Notes under the pieces: model-generated | Database searches by the model: none | Told to the model about the DNA's origin: nothing | Seen by the model: the letters and a program-made list of their open reading frames with translations, nothing else | Translations under genes and position numbers: made by a program | NCBI GenBank assembly: GCA_022563255.1 | Contig: JADFNS010000008.1 | Location: 20,994 to 84,993, forward strand | Source: Pseudomonadota bacterium | Lineage (GTDB): Bacteria; Pseudomonadota; Gammaproteobacteria; Steroidobacterales; Woeseiaceae | Direction of reading: 5' to 3' | DNA: 64,000 nt | Shown: positions 27,767-35,627 of the stretch, piece after piece | Position numbering within the stretch: position 1 is the first letter of the stretch | Layout of the letters: each line of letters starts with the position of its first letter

Positions 27767-28336
27767 ATGAGCAATCTGCTGCGAGATCGTCGTACCGCCG
27801 CCGAATGGGCGTCGGTCGGTCAAGTTATTGACATTGCAGAGAAAATTAGTTCATTTGAACATCTTGCAGGCATCGTCGAGGCGGACCTTGCTGTGCTCGA
27901 TCCTGATAAGCTGCCAAGCGCATGGCGCGATGGCGTCGTCGCGGGCCAGCTACGATTCGGTTTCGCGGATGGGAATGTTCGCGTTGCGACGGTGACGGGG
28001 CATGCGACAGCGGCGGTGAGTGCGGTCTGCCAGAGATGTCTGGAGCCGTTTCAGCTGACGTTGAATGTCGCACCGCAGCTATTGCTTCTGGACGAGCAGG
28101 AAACGCCCGACGGGTACGAAGATTTTGAGGCCTGGGAACTTACGGAGGAAATGTTACGACCGCAGGATATTATTGAAGAGTTGCTGATCATGGCGTTGCC
28201 ATTTTCGGCGACGCACGACGATATGGCGGATTGCAAGGCGTTTTCAACGGAGCAAGAAAGCACCGGGAAAATAGTACGACCGTTTGCAGCACTGCGCTCG
28301 CAAATGCAACGCATTGAAATGGATCCGGATGAGTAA
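27767..28336 (+). CDS. yceD: YceD (DUF177), linked to rRNA/ribosome assembly and rpmF
   Basis: The 189-residue cytosolic protein of the DUF177 family shows the conserved CQRCLEPFQ at about 87-95 and an acidic C-terminal part with EMLRPQDIIEELLIMALPF. In E. coli, YceD affects 23S rRNA accumulation, and the gene is nearly always directly upstream of rpmF, as here (21 bases). ATG 27767 is the natural start: it lies immediately after the predicted promoter, which makes the mRNA almost leaderless. The biochemical role of the family is not settled. Confidence 0.9.
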   Translation: MSNLLRDRRTAAEWASVGQVIDIAEKISSFEHLAGIVEADLAVLDPDKLPSAWRDGVVAGQLRFGFADGNVRVATVTGHATAAVSAVCQRCLEPFQLTLNVAPQLLLLDEQETPDGYEDFEAWELTEEMLRPQDIIEELLIMALPFSATHDDMADCKAFSTEQESTGKIVRPFAALRSQMQRIEMDPDE

Positions 28337-28357
28337 CGGATCTTACTGGAGAAAATT

Positions 28358-28552
28358 ATGGCAGTTCAAAAAAGTCGCAGAACGCCGTCAACTCGCGGCA
28401 TGCGTCGTTCACACGACAAGCTCAAGAGTGCAGCGCTGTCGGTAGACCCGACTTCGGGTGAAACACACTTGCGGCATCGCATCACGCCGGACGGTTTTTA
28501 CCGTGGCGTTCAGGTTGTAAAGCAGCCTGAGATCGAAGAAGAAGAAGAGTAA
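28358..28552 (+). CDS. rpmF: 50S ribosomal protein L32
   Basis: The 64-residue protein begins [22 protein letters not shown], the standard bacterial L32 start, with [14 protein letters not shown] in the second half. It lacks the zinc-binding cysteine pairs, as usual for the proteobacterial form. The C-terminus is a run of six acidic residues (IEEEEE), slightly longer than typical. A good ribosome-binding site (ACTGGAGAAA) precedes the ATG. Confidence 0.97.
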   Translation: MAVQKSRRTPSTRGMRRSHDKLKSAALSVDPTSGETHLRHRITPDGFYRGVQVVKQPEIEEEEE

Positions 28553-28566
28553 GAATTCCCTGGCAA

Positions 28567-28587
28567 GGCCGGTGACAGTAGCCGGCC
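28567..28587 (+). other. Intercistronic hairpin between rpmF and plsX
   Basis: GGCCGG (28567-28572) pairs with CCGGCC (28582-28587) around a 9-base loop, 10 bases before the GTG start of plsX. No T-run follows on the plus strand, so it is unlikely to be a terminator. It may block 3' decay of the rpmF segment or affect plsX translation. Confidence 0.4.
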
Positions 28588-28596
28588 CGACTGTTT

Positions 28597-29607
28597 GTGG
28601 GATCACACTCAATCCTGTCCCTTGATGCAATGAGCGGCGACCTCGGCGCCGAAGTTGTCGTGTGCGCTGCCGCCGCGACGCTGAACAAGTATGAGAATAT
28701 CGAAATGGCGCTGGTCGGCGACAGGGCCGAACTTGACGGCCTCGTCGATCGCATTGTCGGTGAAAGTTCGCGATTGCGGATCGTCCACGCCTCCGAAGTT
28801 GTCGCAATGTCCGAGCCACCGGTCGAGTCTCTGCGCAGGAAAAAAGATTCTTCCCTGCGAGTCGCGATCAATCTCGTCAAAGAAGGTGAGGCGGACGCCT
28901 GCGTGAGTTCGGGCAATACCGGCGCCCTGATGGCGACGGCAAAATTTGTGCTGAAGATGTTGCCGGGTATCGACCGGCCCGCGATCATCGCCAAGTTGCC
29001 TGCCAAAGGTGGCTCATTGCACATGCTGGATGTGGGGGCGAACACACAGGCCACGGCTGATCAGCTGTTTCAGTATGCTGTTATGGGCGCCGTCGTAACG
29101 TCGGACATCACCTGCATCGAAAGTCCACGCGTGGCATTACTCAACATTGGCAGGGAAGACAGCAAGGGGCACGACACGGTCAAAGAGGCCGCAGCGATGC
29201 TCAGTGCGAGCGCACTGAACTACATCGGGTTCATCGAAGGCAACGATTTGTTTGCGGGAAAGGCTGATGTCGTAGTGACGGACGGGTTTACCGGAAATGT
29301 TGCTCTCAAGACGATGGAAGGGACTATCGAACTTGCGACACATTATCTGCAGCGTGGTTTCACACGTAACTGGCTCACGAAATTACAGGCCGTCATGGCG
29401 CACAATGTGTTGAAATCCCTGGCTGTGGAGATGGATTCGCGCTACTACAATGGTGCGACTCTGGTGGGCCTAAATGGTATCGTTATAAAAAGTCATGGCA
29501 GCGCAGACGCCTTTGCGTTTCAACATGCAATAGACACTGCGATCGTGGAAGTCAGAAACCAGTTGCCCCGACAAATTGGCAATATGCTGCAAAAGGAAAA
29601 CGCATGA
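28597..29607 (+). CDS. plsX: Phosphate acyltransferase PlsX
   Basis: PlsX makes acyl-phosphate from acyl-ACP and phosphate, the donor for PlsY in phospholipid synthesis. The 336-residue protein starts ILSLDAMSGDLGAEV (family form is usually DAMGGDxGP), followed by SSLRVAINLVKEGEADACVSSGNTGALMA, LLNIGREDSKG and VVTDGFTGNVALKTMEG, all conserved. GTG 28597 is the only sensible start, just before the conserved first strand. The gene overlaps fabH by 4 bases (ATGA). Confidence 0.95.
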   Translation: MGSHSILSLDAMSGDLGAEVVVCAAAATLNKYENIEMALVGDRAELDGLVDRIVGESSRLRIVHASEVVAMSEPPVESLRRKKDSSLRVAINLVKEGEADACVSSGNTGALMATAKFVLKMLPGIDRPAIIAKLPAKGGSLHMLDVGANTQATADQLFQYAVMGAVVTSDITCIESPRVALLNIGREDSKGHDTVKEAAAMLSASALNYIGFIEGNDLFAGKADVVVTDGFTGNVALKTMEGTIELATHYLQRGFTRNWLTKLQAVMAHNVLKSLAVEMDSRYYNGATLVGLNGIVIKSHGSADAFAFQHAIDTAIVEVRNQLPRQIGNMLQKENA

Positions 29608-30572
29608 CGTATTCGCGAATCGTTGGCACCGGACGTTACCTACCGGAGCGTGTCATGACGAATTTCGATCTGGAAAAGATCGTTGATACGACCGACGAGT
29701 GGATACGGACGCGCACCGGTGTTGAACGTCGCCACGTCTGTGCCGAGGACCAGACGACGTCGGACATGTGCATAGAAGCAGCCAAGATCGCGATAGAAGA
29801 TGCGGGCGTCGATGTTTCCGATATCGATCTGATCATCACCGGCACAACAACGCCGGACCTGATATTCCCGAATATTTCGACGCTCATTCAACACCAGCTT
29901 GGAATACCGGTGTGTCCGGCCTTTAGTCTGGAGGCCGCTTGCACGGGGTTCATCTACGCGTTGACGACGGCGGACAAGTTCATCAAGGCGGGCGAGACAA
30001 AATGCGCCCTGGTCATAGGCGCTGAGTGTATTACCAAACTCGTCGACTGGAGTGACCGGAATACCTGCGTGTTATTTGGCGATGGGGCTGGCGCGGTCAT
30101 TCTCAAATCTTCCGAGGAGCAGGGCATTATCTCTTGTCATCTGGGTGCGGATGGCCAGTACAAGGATTTGCTGTATTACCCGGTCGGCGCATCGAAAAAT
30201 CTCGCCGTGGCTGGTACGGACGCGGCTGCGATCATGATGAGCGGCAACGAGGTGTTCAAGGTGGCGGTGAAGACGCTCGGAAGAATCGCGGCAGAGACTC
30301 TCGAAAAAGCCGGTGTGACCAAAGAAGAACTGGATTGGCTGGTTCCGCATCAAGCAAACATCCGTATCATTCAGGCGATGGCCAAGCGTCTCAACATGCC
30401 GATGGAGAAGGTCATTCTCACCGTGCAGGATCACGGCAATACGTCGGCGGCGTCGGTGCCGATGGCGCTCGATGTCGGTATTCGCGATGGGCGCATCAAG
30501 CCCGGTCACCTGGTTCTTATGGAAGCCTTTGGTGGTGGATTTACCTGGGGCTCGGTGTTGATGCGTCTCTGA
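29604..30572 (+). CDS. fabH: Beta-ketoacyl-ACP synthase III (FabH)
   Basis: FabH condenses acetyl-CoA with malonyl-ACP to start fatty acid synthesis. The 322-residue thiolase-fold enzyme has the catalytic triad Cys113 (EAACTGF), His249 (VPHQANIRI) and Asn279 (DHGNTSAAS), and the GFGGG-like loop reads AFGGGFTWG near the end. The ATG overlaps the plsX stop. In most relatives fabD, fabG and acpP follow. Here the next gene, 18 bases on, is a glutathione transferase, so the fab operon ends early. Confidence 0.96.
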   Translation: MTYSRIVGTGRYLPERVMTNFDLEKIVDTTDEWIRTRTGVERRHVCAEDQTTSDMCIEAAKIAIEDAGVDVSDIDLIITGTTTPDLIFPNISTLIQHQLGIPVCPAFSLEAACTGFIYALTTADKFIKAGETKCALVIGAECITKLVDWSDRNTCVLFGDGAGAVILKSSEEQGIISCHLGADGQYKDLLYYPVGASKNLAVAGTDAAAIMMSGNEVFKVAVKTLGRIAAETLEKAGVTKEELDWLVPHQANIRIIQAMAKRLNMPMEKVILTVQDHGNTSAASVPMALDVGIRDGRIKPGHLVLMEAFGGGFTWGSVLMRL

Positions 30573-30590
30573 GTTCAGCCGGATGGTACG

Positions 30591-31247
30591 ATGACAATCA
30601 AGCTCATTATCGGCAACAAGAATTACTCCTCATGGTCGCTGCGCGCGTGGCTGTTGCTCAAAGAGGCGGGCATCGAATTTGACGAGCACCGCATCGTTCT
30701 CGATACGCCGGAGTCTGCGCGCGAGATCGGCGCTTTCTCGCCGGCTGGACGCGTACCGATTCTCCAGATTGACGACATGACCGTCTGGGACACGATGGCA
30801 ATCGCCGAGACGCTCGCCGAACGCTGGCCGGATAAAAATTTGTGGCCGGCTGACGCTGCGACACGTGCGCATGCGCGAGCGATCTGTGCGGAGATGCATG
30901 CAGAGTTCGCCGAGTTGCGCTCGCGCATGCCAATGAACTGCCGGGCCATGGGTCGTACCGTCTTGTTGCCCGACGGGTTGACGAACGACATTGATCGCAT
31001 TATCGAAATTTGGACACAATGCCATCGCCGATACGGCGATGACGGGGACTGGTTATTTGGCGATTTCACGATTGCCGACGCGATGTTCGCGCCTGTGGTC
31101 TTGCGCTTGAGGACTTATGGGATCAATCTTCCCGAGTCTGCCAGCTGTTATCCGCGGCGCTTGCTCGACAGTGAGGCGATGCAGGAGTGGCTTGCGGCAG
31201 CGGAGTCAGAAACCGAAATTATCGAAGGAGATGAAGCAGGCCAGTGA
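30591..31247 (+). CDS. Glutathione S-transferase family protein
   Basis: The 218-residue protein has an N-terminal thioredoxin-like domain with KLIIGNKNYSSWSLRAWLLLKEAGI, then RVPILQIDDMTVWDTMAIAETLAE (the cis-Pro and SNAIL/TRAC-like glutathione loop, 55-80), and an all-helical C-terminal domain. SSWS near residues 11-14 may supply the catalytic serine, as in bacterial Ser-type GSTs annotated in the YfcF-like group. Substrate is unknown. It overlaps the next gene by 4 bases, so translation of the transpeptidase may be coupled to it. Confidence 0.88.
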   Translation: MTIKLIIGNKNYSSWSLRAWLLLKEAGIEFDEHRIVLDTPESAREIGAFSPAGRVPILQIDDMTVWDTMAIAETLAERWPDKNLWPADAATRAHARAICAEMHAEFAELRSRMPMNCRAMGRTVLLPDGLTNDIDRIIEIWTQCHRRYGDDGDWLFGDFTIADAMFAPVVLRLRTYGINLPESASCYPRRLLDSEAMQEWLAAAESETEIIEGDEAGQ

Positions 31248-32290
31248 TGCGACGCTTCCTGATCATTGCCCTATTACTCGTGGCGACGGCGCCGCTGTCT
31301 GCGGCGGTCTACGATTTGCCGGCAGAGGGCCACGACGTTGTGGGTGCGGTCGCAACGATTATCGCGGCCTACGACGACACGCTGGTCGATATTGCGCGAC
31401 GTCACGGTCTGGGCTACCAGGACATCGTGCGCGCCAACCCGGGCGTGAACGTCTGGTTGCCGGGGGAGGGCACCGAAATCGTGTTGCCGAATCGATTCGT
31501 GTTACCGCCCGGGCCACGCGTTGGACTGATCCTCAATCTTGCCGAATTCCGTATGTATTACTTTCCTGAAGCGAAAGCCGGGGAGGTGGCGAAGGTACAC
31601 ACCTATCCCATGAGCATTGGCCGCATGGATTGGGAAACGCCGCTGGGAAACACCAGCATAGTCGCGATGGCAAAAAACCCGACCTGGTATCCGCCGCAAT
31701 CGGTACGCGATGAACATGCTGCCGACGGCGATCCGTTGCCGCGTGTCGTGCCGCCGGGTCCTGATAATCCGCTGGGTACGCGCGCACTGCGACTGGGCAT
31801 TCCGGGTTACCTGATTCATGGCACCAATCGACCCGCGGGCGTTGGCATGCGTGTATCACACGGTTGTGTGCGCATGTTTCCCGAGGACGTCGAGTTCTTG
31901 TTTGATCGTATTCGGGTCAAGACGGCGGTACGAATTATCAACGTGCCCGTCAAAATAGGCTGGGACGGCGAGATGCTGGTGGCTGAAGTACACCCGTTAC
32001 TGGAAGTGCCGCAACGATTGCCGGACGAAACCGTGGAGAAGATTGAGCAGCTGGATGCTGACGTGGAACTGCCGGATATCGAGTCGCTCAGCAAAGAGCC
32101 ACTGACCTACGCGATCGAGCAGTTCATTATTGCAACGGCCGAGCGCGCCGGTCGGATGGACTGGGATCGCATCGAGGCCCTGATTCAGCGCGCGGACGGT
32201 ATTCCCGGGGCTGTGGGTGGGGTCCAGCCAGGAACTGGTTGGACCACCACCAGCATAAAAAACGCCGCGACAAGCGCGGCGTTCGAATAG
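31244..32290 (+). CDS. L,D-transpeptidase (YbiS/ErfK/YcfS type), periplasmic
   Basis: The 348-residue exported enzyme has a Sec signal peptide (MMRRFLIIALLLVATAPLSA), a LysM-like segment (about 36-85, DTLVDIARRHGLGYQDIVRANP) and a YkuD catalytic domain (about 92-238). The active site is intact: His192 (IHGTN) and SHGCVRM with His206 and Cys208. Enzymes of this layout in E. coli attach the C-terminal Lys of Braun lipoprotein to peptidoglycan or make 3-3 crosslinks. A Lys-ending lipoprotein gene is convergent with it, 21 bases away. The last codons (KNAATSAAF) double as the hairpin of that gene's terminator. The C-terminal 100 residues are not recognised. Confidence 0.92.
   Translation: MMRRFLIIALLLVATAPLSAAVYDLPAEGHDVVGAVATIIAAYDDTLVDIARRHGLGYQDIVRANPGVNVWLPGEGTEIVLPNRFVLPPGPRVGLILNLAEFRMYYFPEAKAGEVAKVHTYPMSIGRMDWETPLGNTSIVAMAKNPTWYPPQSVRDEHAADGDPLPRVVPPGPDNPLGTRALRLGIPGYLIHGTNRPAGVGMRVSHGCVRMFPEDVEFLFDRIRVKTAVRIINVPVKIGWDGEMLVAEVHPLLEVPQRLPDETVEKIEQLDADVELPDIESLSKEPLTYAIEQFIIATAERAGRMDWDRIEALIQRADGIPGAVGGVQPGTGWTTTSIKNAATSAAFE
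32255..32283 (-). terminator. Rho-independent terminator of the lipoprotein gene, inside the transpeptidase reading frame
   Basis: AACGCCGCG (32261-32269) pairs with CGCGGCGTT (32275-32283), 9 bp with a 5-base loop. On the minus strand the stem is followed by a run of T (complement of the A tract just before 32261). It lies about 30 bases past the lipoprotein stop and overlaps the last codons of the convergent L,D-transpeptidase gene. Confidence 0.85.
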
Positions 32291-32311
32291 ATGTTTGTGG
32301 GTAGCTTGGGG

Positions 32312-32611
32312 CTACTTGGACATCGATTTCTTGAACATACGTTCCATGCTTTCGCGATTTGCGTCGCAGCAAGCCTGTGCTTCCGTAGCAGCAGACAGTG
32401 CTTGATCAGCCGTGCTTTGAGCGGCAGAAGCAGCCTGAGCAGCACGATCAGCAGAAGCACGAGCAGCTTCAGCAGCTGAAACAGCAGCAGCGGCATCAGC
32501 AGCGGCACGATCAGCCGTAGCCTTTACATCGCCCAAACCTGTGGTGGCACAGCCAGCGGCCATTACGACGAAGAGCACGAGTGCGCTTGCTCTGAGTGCG
32601 GTCTTTTTCAT
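32312..32611 (-). CDS. Small alanine-zipper outer-membrane lipoprotein (Lpp/OprI-like)
   Basis: The 99-residue precursor has a signal peptide with lipobox VMAAGC (lipid anchor Cys21), then about 50 residues of Ala-rich heptad sequence (ADRAAADAAAAVSAAEAARAS...) that would form a trimeric coiled coil, and a basic end KKSMSK with terminal Lys99. This is the layout of Lpp and OprI: Cys-anchored to the outer membrane, C-terminal Lys available for covalent linkage to peptidoglycan. ATG 32611 begins the signal peptide; the frame runs two codons past it to 32629. Promoter and terminator are both visible, consistent with a strongly expressed single gene. The neighbouring L,D-transpeptidase is a likely partner. 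Confidence 0.88.
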   Translation of the reverse strand: MKKTALRASALVLFVVMAAGCATTGLGDVKATADRAAADAAAAVSAAEAARASADRAAQAASAAQSTADQALSAATEAQACCDANRESMERMFKKSMSK

Positions 32612-32652
32612 TTTGGGTGGTCCCTTCAATAGTTGGATAAAACAGCAGACGC

Positions 32653-32681
32653 ATTATTTCTCAATCTGCCCGGTACTGCAA
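32653..32681 (-). promoter_or_regulatory. Predicted promoter of the lipoprotein gene
   Basis: On the minus strand TTGCAG (32676-32681) and AATAAT (32653-32658) are 17 bases apart, upstream of the lipoprotein ATG at 32611. The match is moderate. Confidence 0.45.
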
Positions 32682-32728
32682 CGTTGTGCCTGTTTTTATT
32701 ATCTTTTGTCGGCTTAGGGCGACAGCAC

Positions 32729-32756
32729 TTGCACTGCTCACAGTACTGTATATAAT
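32729..32756 (+). promoter_or_regulatory. Promoter of the lexA-imuABC operon
   Basis: TTGCAC (32729-32734), a 16-base spacer and a perfect TATAAT (32751-32756) lie upstream of lexA. The predicted start near 32763 sits at the edge of the LexA operator, so LexA binding would block the promoter. A half-site CTGT at 32746-32749 overlaps the -10 region. Confidence 0.8.
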
Positions 32757-32764
32757 CCCATATA

Positions 32765-32780
32765 CTGTGAATTCATACAG
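32765..32780 (+). promoter_or_regulatory. LexA operator (SOS box)
   Basis: CTGTGAATTCATACAG matches the CTGT-N8-ACAG consensus exactly. It covers the predicted transcription start and ends 11 bases before the lexA ATG, next to the AGGA ribosome-binding site. It implies autoregulation of lexA and SOS control of the imu genes behind it. Confidence 0.9.
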
Positions 32781-32791
32781 GAACTGTTGAA

Positions 32792-33409
32792 ATGCGCGAA
32801 CTAACCCCCCGACAAAGGGAAATTCTCGAGATGATTCAAGCCTTTATCTCTGAAACCGGCATGCCGCCAACGCGTGCAGAGATTGCCGCCAAACTTGGTT
32901 TTAAATCGGCCAATGCCGCCGAGGAACATCTGCGGGCGTTGCAGCGCAAGGGGGTACTCGAATTACTGCCGGGTGCCGCGCGCGGTATCCAACTCAAGGA
33001 TTCTTTGCGGGACCAGATCGGCCTGCCGTTAGTAGGCCGGGTTGCGGCCGGCAGTCCGATTCTTGCGGAGGAACATATCGAGACGCGCTACCTGATCGAT
33101 TCGCAACTGTTTAATCCCAAGCCGCACTATCTGTTGCGTGTCGAGGGCATGAGCATGAAGAACGCCGGTATTCTCGATGGCGATCTCGTTGCAGTGCATC
33201 GCACACCCGAAGTACGCAGCCGGCAAATCATTGTTGCGCGACTGGATGATGAGGTGACGGTCAAGCGGTATCTGCAAAATGGTTCGGTGGTTACCTTGTT
33301 GCCGGAGAACGAAGACTTCGAACCCATCATCGTCGACCTGAAGAAACAGGAGCTCATCATCGAAGGTGTTGTCGTTGGCGTCATCCGTGATGGTCTGCCA
33401 CTGCACTGA
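32792..33409 (+). CDS. lexA: SOS repressor LexA
   Basis: LexA represses SOS genes and cuts itself when RecA filaments form. The 205-residue protein has an N-terminal winged helix (1-68, with [26 protein letters not shown]), the self-cleavage bond Ala86-Gly87 in VGRVAAGSP, and the S24 peptidase dyad Ser121 (VEGMSM) and Lys158 (TVKRYL). All residues for autocleavage are present. Its own operator lies directly upstream. The stop overlaps the imuA start (TGATG), so it leads the mutagenesis operon. Whether it is the only LexA in the genome cannot be told from this window. Confidence 0.96.
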   Translation: MRELTPRQREILEMIQAFISETGMPPTRAEIAAKLGFKSANAAEEHLRALQRKGVLELLPGAARGIQLKDSLRDQIGLPLVGRVAAGSPILAEEHIETRYLIDSQLFNPKPHYLLRVEGMSMKNAGILDGDLVAVHRTPEVRSRQIIVARLDDEVTVKRYLQNGSVVTLLPENEDFEPIIVDLKKQELIIEGVVVGVIRDGLPLH

Positions 33410-34035
33410 TGAGTCTGGAGAAGCTACTGGAGAATCCGCGCATCTGGCGAGGCAGCAGTCAGATCGATGCCCGGGCCGGGCTTGCCAGTGGTTATCCAAA
33501 ACTTGATCGTTGTTTGCCCGGAGGTGGCTGGCCACTGGCGGCACTGACTGAAATCCTGATTGAACAATACGGTATCGGCGAGTTGCGTTTGTTAATGCCG
33601 GCGCTGGCGCAACTCAGCGTTGAGAAAACACAAGCTGAGTACACGGAGCCGGGCTGGATCGCCTGGATAGCACCGCCATTTCAGCCCTATGCACCGGCGT
33701 TACAGCAATACGGTATCGATTTGTCACGCATGCTCATCGTGCGGCCCAAAGATGACAGCGAGTTGTTGTGGTCCGCTGAACAGGCACTGTCGTCGGGCAC
33801 TTGTGCAGCCGTATTATTGTGGCCGGACACGCTTGATGATCGGGCCAGCCGGCGTTTGCAGCTGGCGGCCGAGAAAGGTCACAGCTGGGCGATTGCTTTT
33901 CGCCCATTGACCGCACGTCAGCAACCCTCAGCGGCGGCTTTGCGCATCGAGTTGCAGTCTACCGGGCAGGGTACCCGGGTCCATATCCTCAAGAGTCGTG
34001 GTGGACGCCCGGCTGTTCTGAACAACCTGTTGTAA
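33409..34035 (+). CDS. imuA: ImuA, SOS mutasome accessory protein
   Basis: The 208-residue protein belongs to the ImuA/SulA-like group, remote relatives of the RecA fold, found in lexA-imuA-imuB-imuC cassettes. Recognisable parts are the N-terminal IWRGSSQI, then ASGYPKLDRCLPGGGWPLAALTEILIEQYGIGELRLLMPALA, and WIAPPFQPYAPAL. A complete Walker A is not seen. ImuA is thought to support ImuB and ImuC in error-prone bypass. It starts on the base where lexA ends and is 2 bases from imuB. Cell-division inhibitor SulA has a similar fold, but gene context favours ImuA. Confidence 0.88.
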   Translation: MSLEKLLENPRIWRGSSQIDARAGLASGYPKLDRCLPGGGWPLAALTEILIEQYGIGELRLLMPALAQLSVEKTQAEYTEPGWIAWIAPPFQPYAPALQQYGIDLSRMLIVRPKDDSELLWSAEQALSSGTCAAVLLWPDTLDDRASRRLQLAAEKGHSWAIAFRPLTARQQPSAAALRIELQSTGQGTRVHILKSRGGRPAVLNNLL

Positions 34036-34037
34036 TC

Positions 34038-35627
34038 GTGTCCCGGGCATGGAAATCGCCTGTCGCGATACGGGCTGCCACCCCGACCCTCGCCGCCAAA
34101 CAGCAGGTATTGCCATTTGCAGAGCCGGCACCGGTCAGCCAGCCGGCAGTCGTTACGCCGACGCCGGTTCGGCGGCTGTGGTTTTGTATCTACTTGCCGG
34201 ACCTGCCATTGGAGGCCTGTCGCAGGTCTGATGAGGCGCTGGCCATCGTCGAGGAGCAGCACGGCGTACACCGGGTATTGCAGGCTGACAGCACAGCCAC
34301 GGCAGCAGGCATCCTGCCGGGCCAATCGTCTAACGCAGCGCTGGCATTGCTACCGACGCTCATTCTTGAAGAACGCAGCCGGATACGGGAACAACAGACG
34401 CTGGAGCGACTGGCAACCTGGCTGGAACGTTTTTCATCGTTTGTGAGTATTGCGGACAAGGGTGTGTTGTTGCTGGAGATAGCCGGCAGCCTGCGCTTGT
34501 TCGGGGGACTGCCCAGTTTGCGGCAGGAAATATCGCAAGGCCTGCGGGCACAGGGTTTTTCGGCGGCTTTGGCAATCGCCCCGACACCGTTGGCTGCGAC
34601 CTGGCTGGCAAGAGCCGGTCGGCGGGTCTGTATTCGTGCGACAGAAAACTTGAACTCCGCACTGCGCAAGCTGCCGCTTACTTGTCTTGACTGGCCGGCC
34701 GGTCAGCGTGCAGCGCTCGCCGGCATGGGTGTTACCAGCGTGGGTGATTGTTTGCGTTTACCACGCGAGGGTTTTACCCGGCGCTTTGGTGCGGAGCGTT
34801 TGCTCGAACTCGATCGGGCGCTCGGACATTTGCCGGATCCACGTGATTCATGGCGTGCGCCCGAGCGCTTTTGCGCCGATTACGAGCTGACCGAGGAGCA
34901 AACTGACCGCGAGTTGTTGCTGAACATTTGCCGCGAGCTGTTGCAGTCTCATGAACAATTTTTATTGATGCGTCAGCTTGGCACACAGCGCGTGTGTTTC
35001 AGCTTTTTTCATCTCAAAGGGGTTGCAACAGAGTTGCGACTGGGTGCGGCTTTGGCTGACCGCTCTGCCGCACGCTGGTTTGATCTTCTGCGTATTCGCT
35101 TTGAGCAAATGCGCTTGCCTGAGCCGGTCATTGCGGTGCGTTTGCGCAGTGGTTTATCACAGGCATTACAGGCCGAAACCGAACGGCTTTGTTTCCACAA
35201 CAAACCGGAAAAACAGAGACGGCGTTACTCGATTGCGCAACTGGCGGAACGTCTTGTTGCACGCATTGGTCGTCAGTCAGTGAACGCAGTGACGATGGTC
35301 GCCGAACATCGCCCGGAATATGCCTGGCGTGCACAGGATCTTTTGTCGGATGGGCCGAGCAGCACGCTGTCGAGTCATTGCATCAAGCGGCCGTTATGGA
35401 TGTTAGCGGAGCCTGCCTTGTTATCGGCCGACAACGGCTATCCGCTGCACAGGGGATGCCGGTTAACGCTATTGAATGGGCCCGAACGACTTGAAACTGG
35501 CTGGTGGGACGAACACGGCATCTCGCGTGACTACTACACGGCGGTTAACGGAGCGGGCATACGTTTGTGGGTGTTTCGTAACCGGCAGCGAACGCCGGAT
35601 TGGTATCTGCATGGCATCTTCGGGTGA
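34038..35627 (+). CDS. imuB: ImuB, non-catalytic Y-family polymerase-like mutasome protein
   Basis: ImuB is a Y-family (DinB/UmuC) relative without active-site acids that links ImuA, the beta clamp and ImuC. The 529-residue protein has an N-terminal IMS-like domain starting RLWFCIYLPDLPLEACRR (where active polymerases carry DxD, here YLPDL), RLFGGLPSLRQEI, and helix-hairpin-helix ALAGMGVTSVGDCLRLPREGFTRRFGAERLLELDRALG. A C-terminal region follows with LSDGPSSTLSSHCIKRPLWML. GTG 34038 is 2 bases after imuA. A 40-residue N-terminal extension before RLWFC is longer than usual, so a later start is possible. The stop overlaps imuC (GTGA). Confidence 0.92.
   Translation: MSRAWKSPVAIRAATPTLAAKQQVLPFAEPAPVSQPAVVTPTPVRRLWFCIYLPDLPLEACRRSDEALAIVEEQHGVHRVLQADSTATAAGILPGQSSNAALALLPTLILEERSRIREQQTLERLATWLERFSSFVSIADKGVLLLEIAGSLRLFGGLPSLRQEISQGLRAQGFSAALAIAPTPLAATWLARAGRRVCIRATENLNSALRKLPLTCLDWPAGQRAALAGMGVTSVGDCLRLPREGFTRRFGAERLLELDRALGHLPDPRDSWRAPERFCADYELTEEQTDRELLLNICRELLQSHEQFLLMRQLGTQRVCFSFFHLKGVATELRLGAALADRSAARWFDLLRIRFEQMRLPEPVIAVRLRSGLSQALQAETERLCFHNKPEKQRRRYSIAQLAERLVARIGRQSVNAVTMVAEHRPEYAWRAQDLLSDGPSSTLSSHCIKRPLWMLAEPALLSADNGYPLHRGCRLTLLNGPERLETGWWDEHGISRDYYTAVNGAGIRLWVFRNRQRTPDWYLHGIFG

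Noticed and set aside
28567-28587. Terminator between rpmF and plsX
   Set aside because: Hairpin present, but no T-run after it; plsX is normally cotranscribed with rpmF, so listed only as an intercistronic hairpin.
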